This document shows positions 8,884 through 16,950 of a stretch of 35,334 bases of DNA, piece after piece. Position 1 is the stretch's first letter. Each line of letters begins with the position of its first letter. Where the stretch lies: the NCBI GenBank assembly GCA_029265715.1, contig JAJUGZ010000037.1, positions 1-35,334 of the forward strand, given 5' to 3'. The notes below the pieces were generated by a model. The model was given only the letters and a program-made list of their open reading frames with translations. It had not been told where the DNA came from and ran no database searches. Origin of the DNA: Bacteroidota bacterium. GTDB lineage: Bacteria > Bacteroidota > Bacteroidia > Bacteroidales > Prolixibacteraceae. Made by a program: the position numbers and the translations under genes.

Positions 8884-10155
8884 ATGAACATTTTAGTCGT
8901 AGGATCAGGAGGAAGAGAACACGCGATGGCTTGGAAAATCAAGCCATCGCCCAAGGTCAACAAGCTTTTTATTGCCCCGGGGAATGCCGGGACACGCGAA
9001 TTGGGAACCAACATCCCGGTTGGTGTGACCGATTTTGAAGGGTTGAAAAAAGCCATTCTCGACAACCAGATCGACCTGGTTGTGGTAGGCCCGGAAGTTC
9101 CGTTATGTGAGGGTCTGACCGATTTTATTCTGAATGATGATCAACTGAAAAACCTGAAGGTTGTCGGCCCACAGAAACAGGGCGCCATGCTCGAAGGAAG
9201 CAAGGATTTTGCCAAAGAATTCATGCAGCGCCACCAGATTCCCACAGCCAGATACCAAACTGTAACAGTCGACACGCTTTCGGAAGGCCTGGCTTTTCTG
9301 AGCTCGCTGAAAGCCCCGTATGTGCTGAAAGCTGACGGATTAGCCGCGGGAAAAGGCGTGTTGATTATCTCGTCGCTCGAAGAAGCTGAAAAGTCGTTGA
9401 AAGAAATGCTGGCCGGACAGTTCGGTTCGGCATCCAGCAAAGTGGTAATCGAAGAATTCCTGAGCGGTATCGAATGTTCGGTATTTGCCATTACCGATGG
9501 AATAAATTATAAAATTCTCCCGGAGGCCAAAGACTACAAGCGCATTGGCGAAGGCGACACCGGCCTGAATACAGGCGGAATGGGAGCTATCAGTCCGGTT
9601 CCGTTTTGCGACGCCCGATTCATGAAAAAAGTGGAAGATGCCATTGTCCGCCCGACAGTTGCCGGCTTGGCCAACGAAAACATTCCGTACAAAGGGTTTA
9701 TTTTCTTCGGTTTAATTAACTGCAACGGCGACCCGTATGTGATTGAATATAACGTCCGGATGGGAGATCCGGAGACCGAAGCCGTCATGTTACGAATCAA
9801 ATCGGATTTCGTCGATTTGCTGGAAGGCGCTGCCACCGGGACCCTGGCCGATAAAGCAATTGAATTCGACCCTCGTACTGCCGTGACCGTCATGATGGTT
9901 TCGGGTGGTTACCCGGGCGACTACGCCAAAGGAAAAGTAATGACCGGCTTCGAAAAAAACGAAGGCAGCATTTTATTCCACGCCGGGACGAAACTTTCAG
10001 GCAATGCTGTCGTGACCGACGGCGGCCGTGTCTTGGCTGTCAGTTCATATGGAAATTCGATAAACGAGGCGCTGGCCCTATCATACAGCAATGCCGCAAA
10101 AATTGATTTTGAAGGAAAATATTACCGGAAAGACCTTGGGTTCGACCTGGTATAA
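8884..10155 (+). CDS. purD: Phosphoribosylamine-glycine ligase
   Basis: This enzyme joins glycine to 5-phosphoribosylamine using ATP, the second step of de novo purine synthesis. The 423-residue length is normal. The N-terminal motif VVGSGGREHA (5-14) binds substrate, and the ATP-grasp domain follows, with PYVLKADGLAAGKGV, then GLNTGGMGAISP, then YNVRMGDPETE, the classic GARS signature, holding metal ligands. The start is ATG at 8884, right after an AGGAG site, and gives the family's MNILVVGSGGREHA beginning; an upstream in-frame start would add 18 unconserved residues. The gene is monocistronic and ends at a strong terminator. Confidence 0.97.
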   Translation: MNILVVGSGGREHAMAWKIKPSPKVNKLFIAPGNAGTRELGTNIPVGVTDFEGLKKAILDNQIDLVVVGPEVPLCEGLTDFILNDDQLKNLKVVGPQKQGAMLEGSKDFAKEFMQRHQIPTARYQTVTVDTLSEGLAFLSSLKAPYVLKADGLAAGKGVLIISSLEEAEKSLKEMLAGQFGSASSKVVIEEFLSGIECSVFAITDGINYKILPEAKDYKRIGEGDTGLNTGGMGAISPVPFCDARFMKKVEDAIVRPTVAGLANENIPYKGFIFFGLINCNGDPYVIEYNVRMGDPETEAVMLRIKSDFVDLLEGAATGTLADKAIEFDPRTAVTVMMVSGGYPGDYAKGKVMTGFEKNEGSILFHAGTKLSGNAVVTDGGRVLAVSSYGNSINEALALSYSNAAKIDFEGKYYRKDLGFDLV

Positions 10156-10162
10156 ATTATAT

Positions 10163-10206
10163 CCCGGACAACGGAAGGAAAAAGCAGGGTTGTCCCGGTT
10201 TTTTCC
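10163..10206 (+). terminator. Rho-independent terminator of purD
   Basis: cccggacaac (10163-10172) pairs with gttgtcccgg (10189-10198) at 9 of 10 positions, followed by a six-T run. Confidence 0.8.
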
Positions 10207-10257
10207 TTTTGTTTTTTATTGGCAGACAGTCAGAATTGGATCAAAAAATGACCCCTT

Positions 10258-11262
10258 ATGTTCCTGAAACTTTTTAAATCGGCCCATGCCTATCATTTTT
10301 TCCTGATACCTTTGCTGGCGGCAACATTATGGAGCCGTTCGTTTTTAGAACCTACTGCTTATCCGTTTTATCAGGGCGAAGATCAGATGCTTTTGTACCG
10401 CCCGGTTGCCTGGCTCCTGACGAAAGACTTGTTGGTCGGAAACGCCATTGCCCTGCTGATGCTCATCGGGTTGTCATTTTTAATCATCCGGTTAAACATA
10501 CAATATTCATTTATCAGGATCCGGACGTATTTACCGGCCAGCTTGTTTGTACTTATTACCAGCGGACTGTTGCTTATGCACACACTGCACCCGGTTTACT
10601 TTGCCGTGCTTTTTCTGCTGTTGGCCATCGACCGGCTGTTTGGCGCTTACGAAAACAAAAAACCACACAGTAATGCCTTCGATTCGGGCGCATTTATTGC
10701 TATTGGCTCACTGTTTTATCTCAACCTGATCTTTTTTTTCCCGATCACCTGGATCGGGTTCGCAATTATTCAAAAACAGGTAAACTGGCGCGAGGTTGTT
10801 CTTTCGTTAATCGGGTTCATAATCCCCTGGGGATTTGCCGTTAGTTATTATGCAGCAACCAATCAGCTCGAAAACCTGCTGAAAGTCCTGGAGATGAATT
10901 TCTATTCGCACAATATGTTTCTCCGGAACAACCTGCCGTTGCAAATTTACCTGGGACTTCTGATTGTATTTACCCTGCTGGGCAGTTTCTTTTTATTGGG
11001 ACAATATGACGAAAAGAAGATCAGCTCACGCAAATACTTCCTGATTTTCTTTTGGATTTTCCTGATAGCCCTGGCGGTTACGTTATTCGTCCCTTCTGTT
11101 TCGCAGGAAGGGATTATCTTGCTTGCTATTCCATTAACATATCTGATATCAAACTACTTAGTTTTTATGAAACGCCAAGTTTGGGGCGAACTGTTATTTA
11201 CTCTTTTATTGCTGATGGTTGCCTGGCTGCAATTTGGAAAGAACGAATGGATCCCTTTCTGA
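10258..11262 (+). CDS. DUF6427 family integral membrane protein
   Basis: This 334-residue protein is almost entirely hydrophobic, with about nine to ten membrane helices: about 13-30, 55-75, 85-110, 113-128, 145-170, 180-200, 225-250, 262-280, 285-305 and 312-330. The start MFLKLFKSAHAYHFFLIPLLA and the motif YQGEDQMLLYRP agree with the DUF6427 family of Bacteroidota as I know it. The family has no assigned function. It has no soluble domain and no visible catalytic motif. Its neighbours, an NlpC/P60 peptidase and envelope genes, hint at an envelope role but prove nothing. The start is ATG at 10258; another ATG at 10247 is out of frame. Confidence 0.75.
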   Translation: MFLKLFKSAHAYHFFLIPLLAATLWSRSFLEPTAYPFYQGEDQMLLYRPVAWLLTKDLLVGNAIALLMLIGLSFLIIRLNIQYSFIRIRTYLPASLFVLITSGLLLMHTLHPVYFAVLFLLLAIDRLFGAYENKKPHSNAFDSGAFIAIGSLFYLNLIFFFPITWIGFAIIQKQVNWREVVLSLIGFIIPWGFAVSYYAATNQLENLLKVLEMNFYSHNMFLRNNLPLQIYLGLLIVFTLLGSFFLLGQYDEKKISSRKYFLIFFWIFLIALAVTLFVPSVSQEGIILLAIPLTYLISNYLVFMKRQVWGELLFTLLLLMVAWLQFGKNEWIPF

Positions 11263-11346
11263 TTTTTTAATTGGCGCGGCCTTTCGATCTCGTAAATAAC
11301 CCTTCGCTGAACCCCTGCGTAAAGTAATCCGAACAAATAAATCAGC

Positions 11347-11354
11347 TATTTTTG
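11347..11354 (+). promoter_or_regulatory. Likely -7 element for the NlpC/P60 gene
   Basis: TATTTTTG matches TAnnTTTG and lies 22 bp before the ATG at 11376. This also argues against the upstream TTG at 11352 as the start, because that codon would overlap the promoter. Confidence 0.5.
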
Positions 11355-11375
11355 CAGTTGTTAACTATTTGGGGA

Positions 11376-12551
11376 ATGAGAACTTTTTATCAAAAAATCG
11401 GGTCGGTGTTGTTGCTGCTTTTGGCAGGGTACATAGCGGTAGGCCAGTCGTTTTCGTACAAAAGTGCATTGGCTGAACTGAGGGCGATACAAAAGCAATT
11501 CGTCCCCGATAAACGGGTAGCGGTACTTGAGGTTGAGTTGAAAGATACCCTTCAATCGCCCGTTGTACTTTGTGGCGAAACCGATTTACCCAAAGCCAGG
11601 GCACAAATCATTCAATTTTTCACGGATAAGAAGATTTCATTTGTCGATTCCATTCGGCTTTTGCCTGATCAAAAAGTAGGAGACCTGTGTTGGGCGCTGG
11701 GGACTCTCTCCGTGTCGAACCTGCGCATGCAACCCGGCGATGCAGCCGAAATGGCTTCGCAGATACTGATGGGAACCCCGTTGAAAGTCCTGGATGTCCG
11801 GGGAAACTGGTACCGCGTTCAAACTCCGGATCATTACATCGGATGGACGGATTCCGGATTTCAGTTAGTTACCCCGAAGGAGCTGGACCGCTGGAAAGAA
11901 TCGAACCGATTTGTTTACAACAAGATGTCGGGTTATGCGTACCTGTCGCCAGATCGTAATAGCGGGGTGGTAACCGATCTGGTTTTAGACGATTTGTTTG
12001 AGGTAGAAAGCGAAGTTAAAGGCTTTCTGAAAATTAAAATCCCCGACGGACGCACTGGTTTTGTGCCAAAAGATGAATGCCTTTCCTGGAACAAATGGAG
12101 CAACAAGCCGTTCAGTCTGGCGCCGGTCCTTGCTGTTGCCCGAAAAATGATGGGAACTCCGTATTTGTGGGGCGGAACTTCGACCAAGGCTGCCGATTGT
12201 TCGGGATTTGTTAAGTTATCGTTTTTCTCGCAGGGGGTAATTCTCGCACGTGACGCCTCGCAACAGGCCCGCTACGGCGAACCGGTTGATTTTACCAATC
12301 GGGGAAACCTGCAGGTTGGCGACCTGCTTTTCTTTGGCCGCTCGGCCGACCGTGTGACCCATGTGGGCATTTACACCGGAAACGGCGATTTCATTCACGC
12401 TTCCGGCTGGGTTCAAATGGGCAGTATCGTCCCGGGTGATCCCAAATACAACCCCAAACGAATTCTGGTTGGCGCACGAAGGGTTTTAAATTCGCTGGAT
12501 ACAGAAGGGATTGTTCAGGTAAAAAATCATCCATGGTATTCAAAACACTGA
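11376..12551 (+). CDS. SH3b-NlpC/P60 (C40) peptidase, YkfC-like
   Basis: This is a secreted cell-wall cysteine peptidase that likely cuts the D-Glu-diamino acid bond in muropeptides. A signal peptide occupies about residues 1-24 (IGSVLLLLLAGYIAVGQS). Two bacterial SH3 domains follow at about 110-175 (NLRMQPGDAAEM ... GWTDSGF) and 190-240 (YLSPDRNSG ... GFVPKDECLSW). The C40 domain holds the catalytic Cys275 in ADCSGFV, His329 in THVGIYTG, and third residue His341 in FIHASG. The length of 391 residues suits the Bacteroides YkfC-like group. The start is ATG at 11376, which begins the signal peptide directly after a TATTTTTG promoter element. It is probably involved in peptidoglycan recycling or in processing foreign wall fragments. 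Confidence 0.92.
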   Translation: MRTFYQKIGSVLLLLLAGYIAVGQSFSYKSALAELRAIQKQFVPDKRVAVLEVELKDTLQSPVVLCGETDLPKARAQIIQFFTDKKISFVDSIRLLPDQKVGDLCWALGTLSVSNLRMQPGDAAEMASQILMGTPLKVLDVRGNWYRVQTPDHYIGWTDSGFQLVTPKELDRWKESNRFVYNKMSGYAYLSPDRNSGVVTDLVLDDLFEVESEVKGFLKIKIPDGRTGFVPKDECLSWNKWSNKPFSLAPVLAVARKMMGTPYLWGGTSTKAADCSGFVKLSFFSQGVILARDASQQARYGEPVDFTNRGNLQVGDLLFFGRSADRVTHVGIYTGNGDFIHASGWVQMGSIVPGDPKYNPKRILVGARRVLNSLDTEGIVQVKNHPWYSKH

Positions 12552-12658
12552 TCTTTTTTAGTCCCATGCTTGTTTTTAAGCGAAGTTAAAGGACTGCTCC
12601 CCAGATAGAAATACAAAACAAATACGATATCTTTACAGCCCGAAAAATCGGCACTATC

Positions 12659-14542
12659 ATGATTAAAATATCACTGCGGTTTCTGGTCCTGGAAGTAGCT
12701 GTTTTCCTGACTTTGGGATGTTTGTTCTCTTGTGGCAGGACACAACCAGGCCAGAAAGGAATCGCTATTATCGAAAAGCTTGACTCAGTATTGACAAACC
12801 AAACTCCGGATGAATACAATCCGGTAAATGCAATGCTTATTCTGCCCCGGGACCCGGCTCCGGGCGAACGTTTCCGGGTGTTGGTCACGGGTGGTCGGAA
12901 TATACGGAAAGCCAGACTTGAAGTAACAGGGCCCTCGGGGAAGCTTGAATCAGTAAAAACGATAACCGGAGAAGAACTTCCCTGCTGGCGGATCGACGAT
13001 TTTACCGCAAGTGCAGCTGGAACCTGTCGGGCCTCGCTGATTGTTGACGGGAAAGAAGTTTGCCGGCAGGAATTCGAAATTTCCAGGCCTCCAGTTTCAA
13101 CGGCTCAGGGTGTTATCTGGAAAACAACCCGCAGCTGGGACAATGCTACCGAAACGATTTACTCAGCCTGGGTGAACGCCTTATTCCAGGGGTGCAACGA
13201 GCAAACCTCGTGGCCGGCCCTGCACGAAGTGACACAAAACAAAGAGCGGAACTTTCTGTACAACTACCTCTCATCGGGCGAAGACAATCCGGAAAGCAAA
13301 AATAAAGTGGTTATGGAACCCGACTGTGCCGATAATCCATTCTTCCTGAGGGCTTATTTCTCCTGGAAGCTGGGACTCCCGTTTGGATTCCACATTTGCG
13401 ACCGCGGTTACCTGGGCGGAAGCCCGAAAACCGGCCAGTGGGTTACCAACGAAACGGCAACCACAAAGAGCAATTCCGTACAAGCCTTCAATTCGTTTAT
13501 CCGGAGCATTATGAATGGCGTTCATTCCGGAACGGCCCGCACGGCCCTCACGAACGAACACGCCGATTATTATCCAGTGGCGCTCGACCGTCAGTCTCTG
13601 CGCCCAGGGACTGTTTTTGCCGACCCGTACGGGCATACGCTCATCCTGGTTAGCTGGAAGCCGCAAACCAAAGGTCATCCGGGACTGCTGCTTGCCGTTG
13701 ATGCCCAACCCGACAAAACAATTGCTATCAAACGGTTCTGGAAAGGAAATTTCCTTTTTAATACGTCGGAAGTGGTGGGTGAGCCCGGGTTCAAAGCATT
13801 CCGCCCGATCCGGTACCACAACGGAAGGCTTTTGCCAATGACCAACGAAGAGCTGAATGCTGCCGATCCGGGTTTTGCCCGGTTCTCGCTCCAGCAGCAG
13901 AAAATGGACCGCGAAGTCTTTTATCACACCATGGACCGTCTGATTAATCCCCACCCGCTCGACCCGGAAGAAGCCCTGCTGGATCTGATCAAGGCGCTTC
14001 ACGAGCAGCTCCAGGTGCGAGTCAAGTCGGTAGCAACCGGCGAAGCTTATATGAAAGCACACCCGGGAACGGTGATCCCTATGCCTTCGAGCGCCAATGG
14101 CATTTTTCTGGCCGGCGGGCAATGGGAAGATTTTTCGACCCCGAACCGCGACCTGCGCCTGTTGATCGCGATGGACGCCGTGCTGGAATTTCCGGACCGG
14201 GTTGCCAGTTCGCCCGAAGATTATGATATCTCGTCGTTAAGTTCACCGGAAAAAGAAAAGAAGAAACTTCAGGAACTATTAGACAAAAAGGTAAGCGAAC
14301 TGTCGATAACCTATACACGCACAGACGGTTCGGAGCAAAAACTGACGATTAAAGAAATTCTCGAACGACGGGATGCTTTCGAAATGGGTTACAATCCGAA
14401 TGACGGTGTCGAAATTCGCTGGGGAGCCCCCGAAGACAGTGCCGAGCGAAGTACCTGCCGCCGACAGGCACCTGCAAGCCAGCAAAAAACCATGCAGGCA
14501 GTGCGCAAATGGTTTCACAAACGACTGCATCCGCCAACCTAA
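12659..14542 (+). CDS. Large lipoprotein with possible transglutaminase-like triad, function unknown
   Basis: I do not recognise this 627-residue protein by name. It begins with a lipoprotein signal peptide ending in a lipobox near residues 22-25 (LFSC), so it is probably anchored to a membrane. A beta-rich region at about 60-145 follows. The middle contains PDCADNPFFLRAYFSWKLGLP with Cys223, then YGHTLILVSW with His326, then LLAVDAQPD with Asp348. Order and spacing resemble the Cys-His-Asp triad of transglutaminase-like or papain-fold proteins, where Cys sits on a helix followed by a Gly-Leu-Pro turn. This is an inference and not a confirmed family match. The C-terminus is helical and charged, with basic residues at its end. 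It stands alone between an NlpC/P60 peptidase and a decayed gene. Confidence 0.7.
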   Translation: MIKISLRFLVLEVAVFLTLGCLFSCGRTQPGQKGIAIIEKLDSVLTNQTPDEYNPVNAMLILPRDPAPGERFRVLVTGGRNIRKARLEVTGPSGKLESVKTITGEELPCWRIDDFTASAAGTCRASLIVDGKEVCRQEFEISRPPVSTAQGVIWKTTRSWDNATETIYSAWVNALFQGCNEQTSWPALHEVTQNKERNFLYNYLSSGEDNPESKNKVVMEPDCADNPFFLRAYFSWKLGLPFGFHICDRGYLGGSPKTGQWVTNETATTKSNSVQAFNSFIRSIMNGVHSGTARTALTNEHADYYPVALDRQSLRPGTVFADPYGHTLILVSWKPQTKGHPGLLLAVDAQPDKTIAIKRFWKGNFLFNTSEVVGEPGFKAFRPIRYHNGRLLPMTNEELNAADPGFARFSLQQQKMDREVFYHTMDRLINPHPLDPEEALLDLIKALHEQLQVRVKSVATGEAYMKAHPGTVIPMPSSANGIFLAGGQWEDFSTPNRDLRLLIAMDAVLEFPDRVASSPEDYDISSLSSPEKEKKKLQELLDKKVSELSITYTRTDGSEQKLTIKEILERRDAFEMGYNPNDGVEIRWGAPEDSAERSTCRRQAPASQQKTMQAVRKWFHKRLHPPT

Positions 14543-14635
14543 TAAGTTAATATTTTAACCACAGAAATCACTGAACAGGAATGTTCATAATAATCATTCC
14601 CGAAGAACGGACACCTGCATTCTTCGATTCAGTCG

Positions 14636-14788
14636 GCTGATGAGAAACTATTCCAGCAACTCTGGAAACAATATTTCAAGAGCATTGCCATCCGGGAGCG
14701 CAAAAACGACAAAGTCCACCGTCAGTTTTTGCCCCGCCGTTTCTGAAAATACCTTCCGGAGAAAACCAATTTCATACATTTTGTTTAG
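14636..14788 (+). pseudogene. Decayed C-terminal fragment of a DUF4130 (TIGR03915) protein
   Basis: Frame reading from 14636 gives DEKLFQQLWKQYFKSIAIR followed by ERKNDKVHRQFLPRRF, then a TGA at 14744, then KYLPEK. This matches the DUF4130/TIGR03915 C-terminus, where the pattern is LWK.YFK..AI.ERKNPKL....P.RYWKYL.EK. The TGA stands where the family has Trp (TGG to TGA). No start or N-terminal part is visible upstream, so only the last ~50 codons survive. In the intact family the protein works with a radical-SAM partner; neither is present here. Confidence 0.7.
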
Positions 14789-14831
14789 TTGTTGTGTTTT
14801 TGTAACTTGAGGTACCTTAACGAATCAACTT

Positions 14832-15335
14832 ATGACTACAGAAACAAAAAACAAAAAATCAGGATGCCTCATTCTGTTAATCATTGCAGCAATTCTTATC
14901 TGGTACTTTTGGCCACCAAACACTTCTCCGATTGTAGGCAAATGGCAGCAAGTTTATGTAGGGACCAGCTTAGTCCCAATTCCCGACAAGGATGTGCCCA
15001 AAGTTCTATACTTTCGCCCCAACGGAACTTTTACCGAAACCCGGGATGGATACTTAAGCAATCAAGGCGAATATGCCGTTGGTGGAGAGATTTCAACAAA
15101 CCCAGGCTATTTTCAGATTACAATGAAGAACTTTGAGAATAATATTTTCATGGGAAGTACTGTTCACAAACCCGAAATCAACGGAATGCTACATTTTCGG
15201 GAAGACGGATTGCTTGAAATGACATTTCATGAAAACGAATGGGGCAGTACCATCGACGACCGGGTCAGTTCCGGTTCGGGAATCCCAATGGAAATAGCAC
15301 ACTCGATGACCTTTAAAAAAATTCAGGAAGAGTAA
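14832..15335 (+). CDS. Small membrane-anchored protein of unknown function
   Basis: This 167-residue protein has a lysine-rich start, one membrane helix at about 12-27 (CLILLIIAAILIWYFW), and a soluble domain starting with SPIVGKWQQVYVG. The G-K-W start, followed by FRPNGTFTETRDGY and later LHFREDGLLEMTF, looks like a lipocalin-like beta-barrel of the kind found in many small Bacteroidota proteins, but I cannot place it in a named family. The start is ATG at 14832. It is single, and ends next to an inverted repeat that probably works as a terminator. Confidence 0.65.
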   Translation: MTTETKNKKSGCLILLIIAAILIWYFWPPNTSPIVGKWQQVYVGTSLVPIPDKDVPKVLYFRPNGTFTETRDGYLSNQGEYAVGGEISTNPGYFQITMKNFENNIFMGSTVHKPEINGMLHFREDGLLEMTFHENEWGSTIDDRVSSGSGIPMEIAHSMTFKKIQEE

Positions 15336-15342
15336 TGAACTA

Positions 15343-15459
15343 AAAAATAAATGAGGCTGTCCAAGAAAGTTCGTTGTATTCAGTTCGGTATCCGAACCAA
15401 ATTTCAGATACCGAACTCCCCAATAATACGTTAGGGACAGGACAGCCTCATTTATTTTT
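15343..15459. terminator. Nested inverted repeat, shared terminator or MITE-like element
   Basis: A perfect 20-bp inverted repeat has arms at 15343-15362 and 15440-15459 (core gaggctgtcc / ggacagcctc). Inside it gttcggtatc (15383-15392) pairs perfectly with gataccgaac (15407-15416). The right arm contains the stop codon of the aminotransferase on the other strand. Its position between convergent genes and its A/T-flanked arms fit a bidirectional terminator, but the 77-bp interior and long perfect ends also fit a small non-autonomous element. Confidence 0.6.
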
Positions 15460-16690
15460 AAACAACATTAGAAGGTTCTGCCATTGTTCGCCTGACTTTG
15501 CTGCCGGGATAAACTTTCAGCGCTTCTTCCAATATTTTGAGGCAAATGGCCAAATCTTCTTTTTTCAGCACATATGCAATACGCACTTCGTCTTTCCCAT
15601 AACCCGGGGTTGTATAAAACCCGGAAGCCGGCGCCATAAACAGCGTTTGGTTGTTGTATTCGAAGTCGCTCAGCAACCACTCGCAAAATTTGTCCGAATC
15701 GTCAACAGGCAGGCGTGCTACCGTGTAAAATGCGCCCATCGGGATTGGCGAATACACACCTTCGATGCGGTTCAGTCCGTCAATCAGGAATTTCCGGCGT
15801 TCGACATATTCGTTGTAGGTCATCAGCATATATTCGTCGCCGGCATCCAGCGAAGCCTCGGCTGCAATCTGCCCGATCAGAGGCGGACTCAAACGGGCCT
15901 GGCAAAACTTCATCACATTTTTCCGCAATGCCTTATTGGTTGTGATCAGCGCCCCAATTCTCAACCCGCATTCGCTATAACGCTTCGAAACCGAATCGAT
16001 GAGCACCACGTTTTGCTCAATTCCTTCCAGATGGAATGCCGAAATGTAAGGCGCCCCGGTGTAGCAAAATTCCCGGTAAACTTCGTCCGAAAACAGATAC
16101 AGGTCGTATTTCTTTACCAGGTCCCGGATTTTGTTCATTTCGGTGCGGGTATATAAATATCCGGTCGGGTTGTTCGGGTTACAGATCATAATCCCCTTTG
16201 TTTTTGGGGTAATCAGTTTCTCGAATTCCTCCATTGGCGGCAAGGCAAACCCTTCTTCGATTTTCGAAGGGATTGATTTAATGACCGCGCCGGCCAAAAT
16301 GGCAAAGGCTGTGTAATTGGCATAGGCAGGTTCGGGCACAATAATTTCATCGCCCGGATCAAGGCAGGCCAAAAACGCAAAAGTAACCGCTTCCGATCCT
16401 CCGGAAGTTATAATAATATCGTTCGCCGTTACATTGATATTGAAACGGTGGTAATACGTTGCTAATTTTTCGCGATACGATTTAATCCCATCGCTGGGTG
16501 AGTATTCCAAAATTTTACGGTCAATATTCCGGATTGCCTGCAACGCCACTTCCGGGGTTGGCAAATCCGGCTGCCCGATGTTCAGATGGTACACTTTCCG
16601 CCCCATTTCCTTTGCCTTATCAGCAAATGGAACCAACTTCCGGATGGGTGAATCCGGCATTAAATCACCTCGTTCTGACAGCCTTGGCAT
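15458..16690 (-). CDS. Pyridoxal-phosphate aminotransferase, class I/II (aspartate aminotransferase-like)
   Basis: This cytoplasmic fold-type I aminotransferase moves an amino group between an amino acid and a 2-oxo acid. The 410 residues include NIGQPDLPTP (38-47), SGGSEA (97-102) for the PLP phosphate, NPNNPTG (171-177), Asp202 in FSDEVYRE, the Schiff-base Lys236 in SVSKRYSECGLRIG, Arg244, and a C-terminal carboxylate-binding Arg in DEVRIAY. The family is close to aspartate aminotransferases; the exact substrate cannot be read from the sequence. It is divergent from ald, and a link to alanine metabolism is possible but inferred. The start is ATG at 16690. Confidence 0.92.
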   Translation of the reverse strand: MPRLSERGDLMPDSPIRKLVPFADKAKEMGRKVYHLNIGQPDLPTPEVALQAIRNIDRKILEYSPSDGIKSYREKLATYYHRFNINVTANDIIITSGGSEAVTFAFLACLDPGDEIIVPEPAYANYTAFAILAGAVIKSIPSKIEEGFALPPMEEFEKLITPKTKGIMICNPNNPTGYLYTRTEMNKIRDLVKKYDLYLFSDEVYREFCYTGAPYISAFHLEGIEQNVVLIDSVSKRYSECGLRIGALITTNKALRKNVMKFCQARLSPPLIGQIAAEASLDAGDEYMLMTYNEYVERRKFLIDGLNRIEGVYSPIPMGAFYTVARLPVDDSDKFCEWLLSDFEYNNQTLFMAPASGFYTTPGYGKDEVRIAYVLKKEDLAICLKILEEALKVYPGSKVRRTMAEPSNVV

Positions 16691-16910
16691 AATTTAATAA
16701 AAACTTAAAAGTAAGTCGGCAAATATACGATTATCAATCTTAAATTAAAATTTTCAGTTTTAGATAAATGTGAAATTAATACGGCTGTTTTAATTTCAAT
16801 TTGTCATACATGTTAAATTCCTGAGATAACAGCCCTTTTGTTATAAAAACAGAAAATTGGTATTTCCGCGAATCTGGTTATAAATCATGTTTTTCACACA
16901 GCAATTCTTC

Positions 16911-16918
16911 TACTTTTG
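16911..16918 (+). promoter_or_regulatory. Likely -7 element for ald
   Basis: TACTTTTG matches TAnnTTTG and lies 32 bp before the ald ATG. The 260-bp divergent interval 16691-16950 is AT-rich and should also hold the aminotransferase promoter. Confidence 0.5.
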
Positions 16919-16950
16919 ATCACATCAAAAACAAAATAAATTCAAGTGCG

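Noticed and set aside
13271-14122. 283-codon open frame antisense to the large lipoprotein
   Set aside because: It has no family resemblance, and the sense strand carries the lipobox and coherent composition.
15374-16156. 260-codon open frame antisense to the aminotransferase
   Set aside because: The minus strand encodes a complete aminotransferase with all motifs; the start of this frame lies in the inverted repeat.
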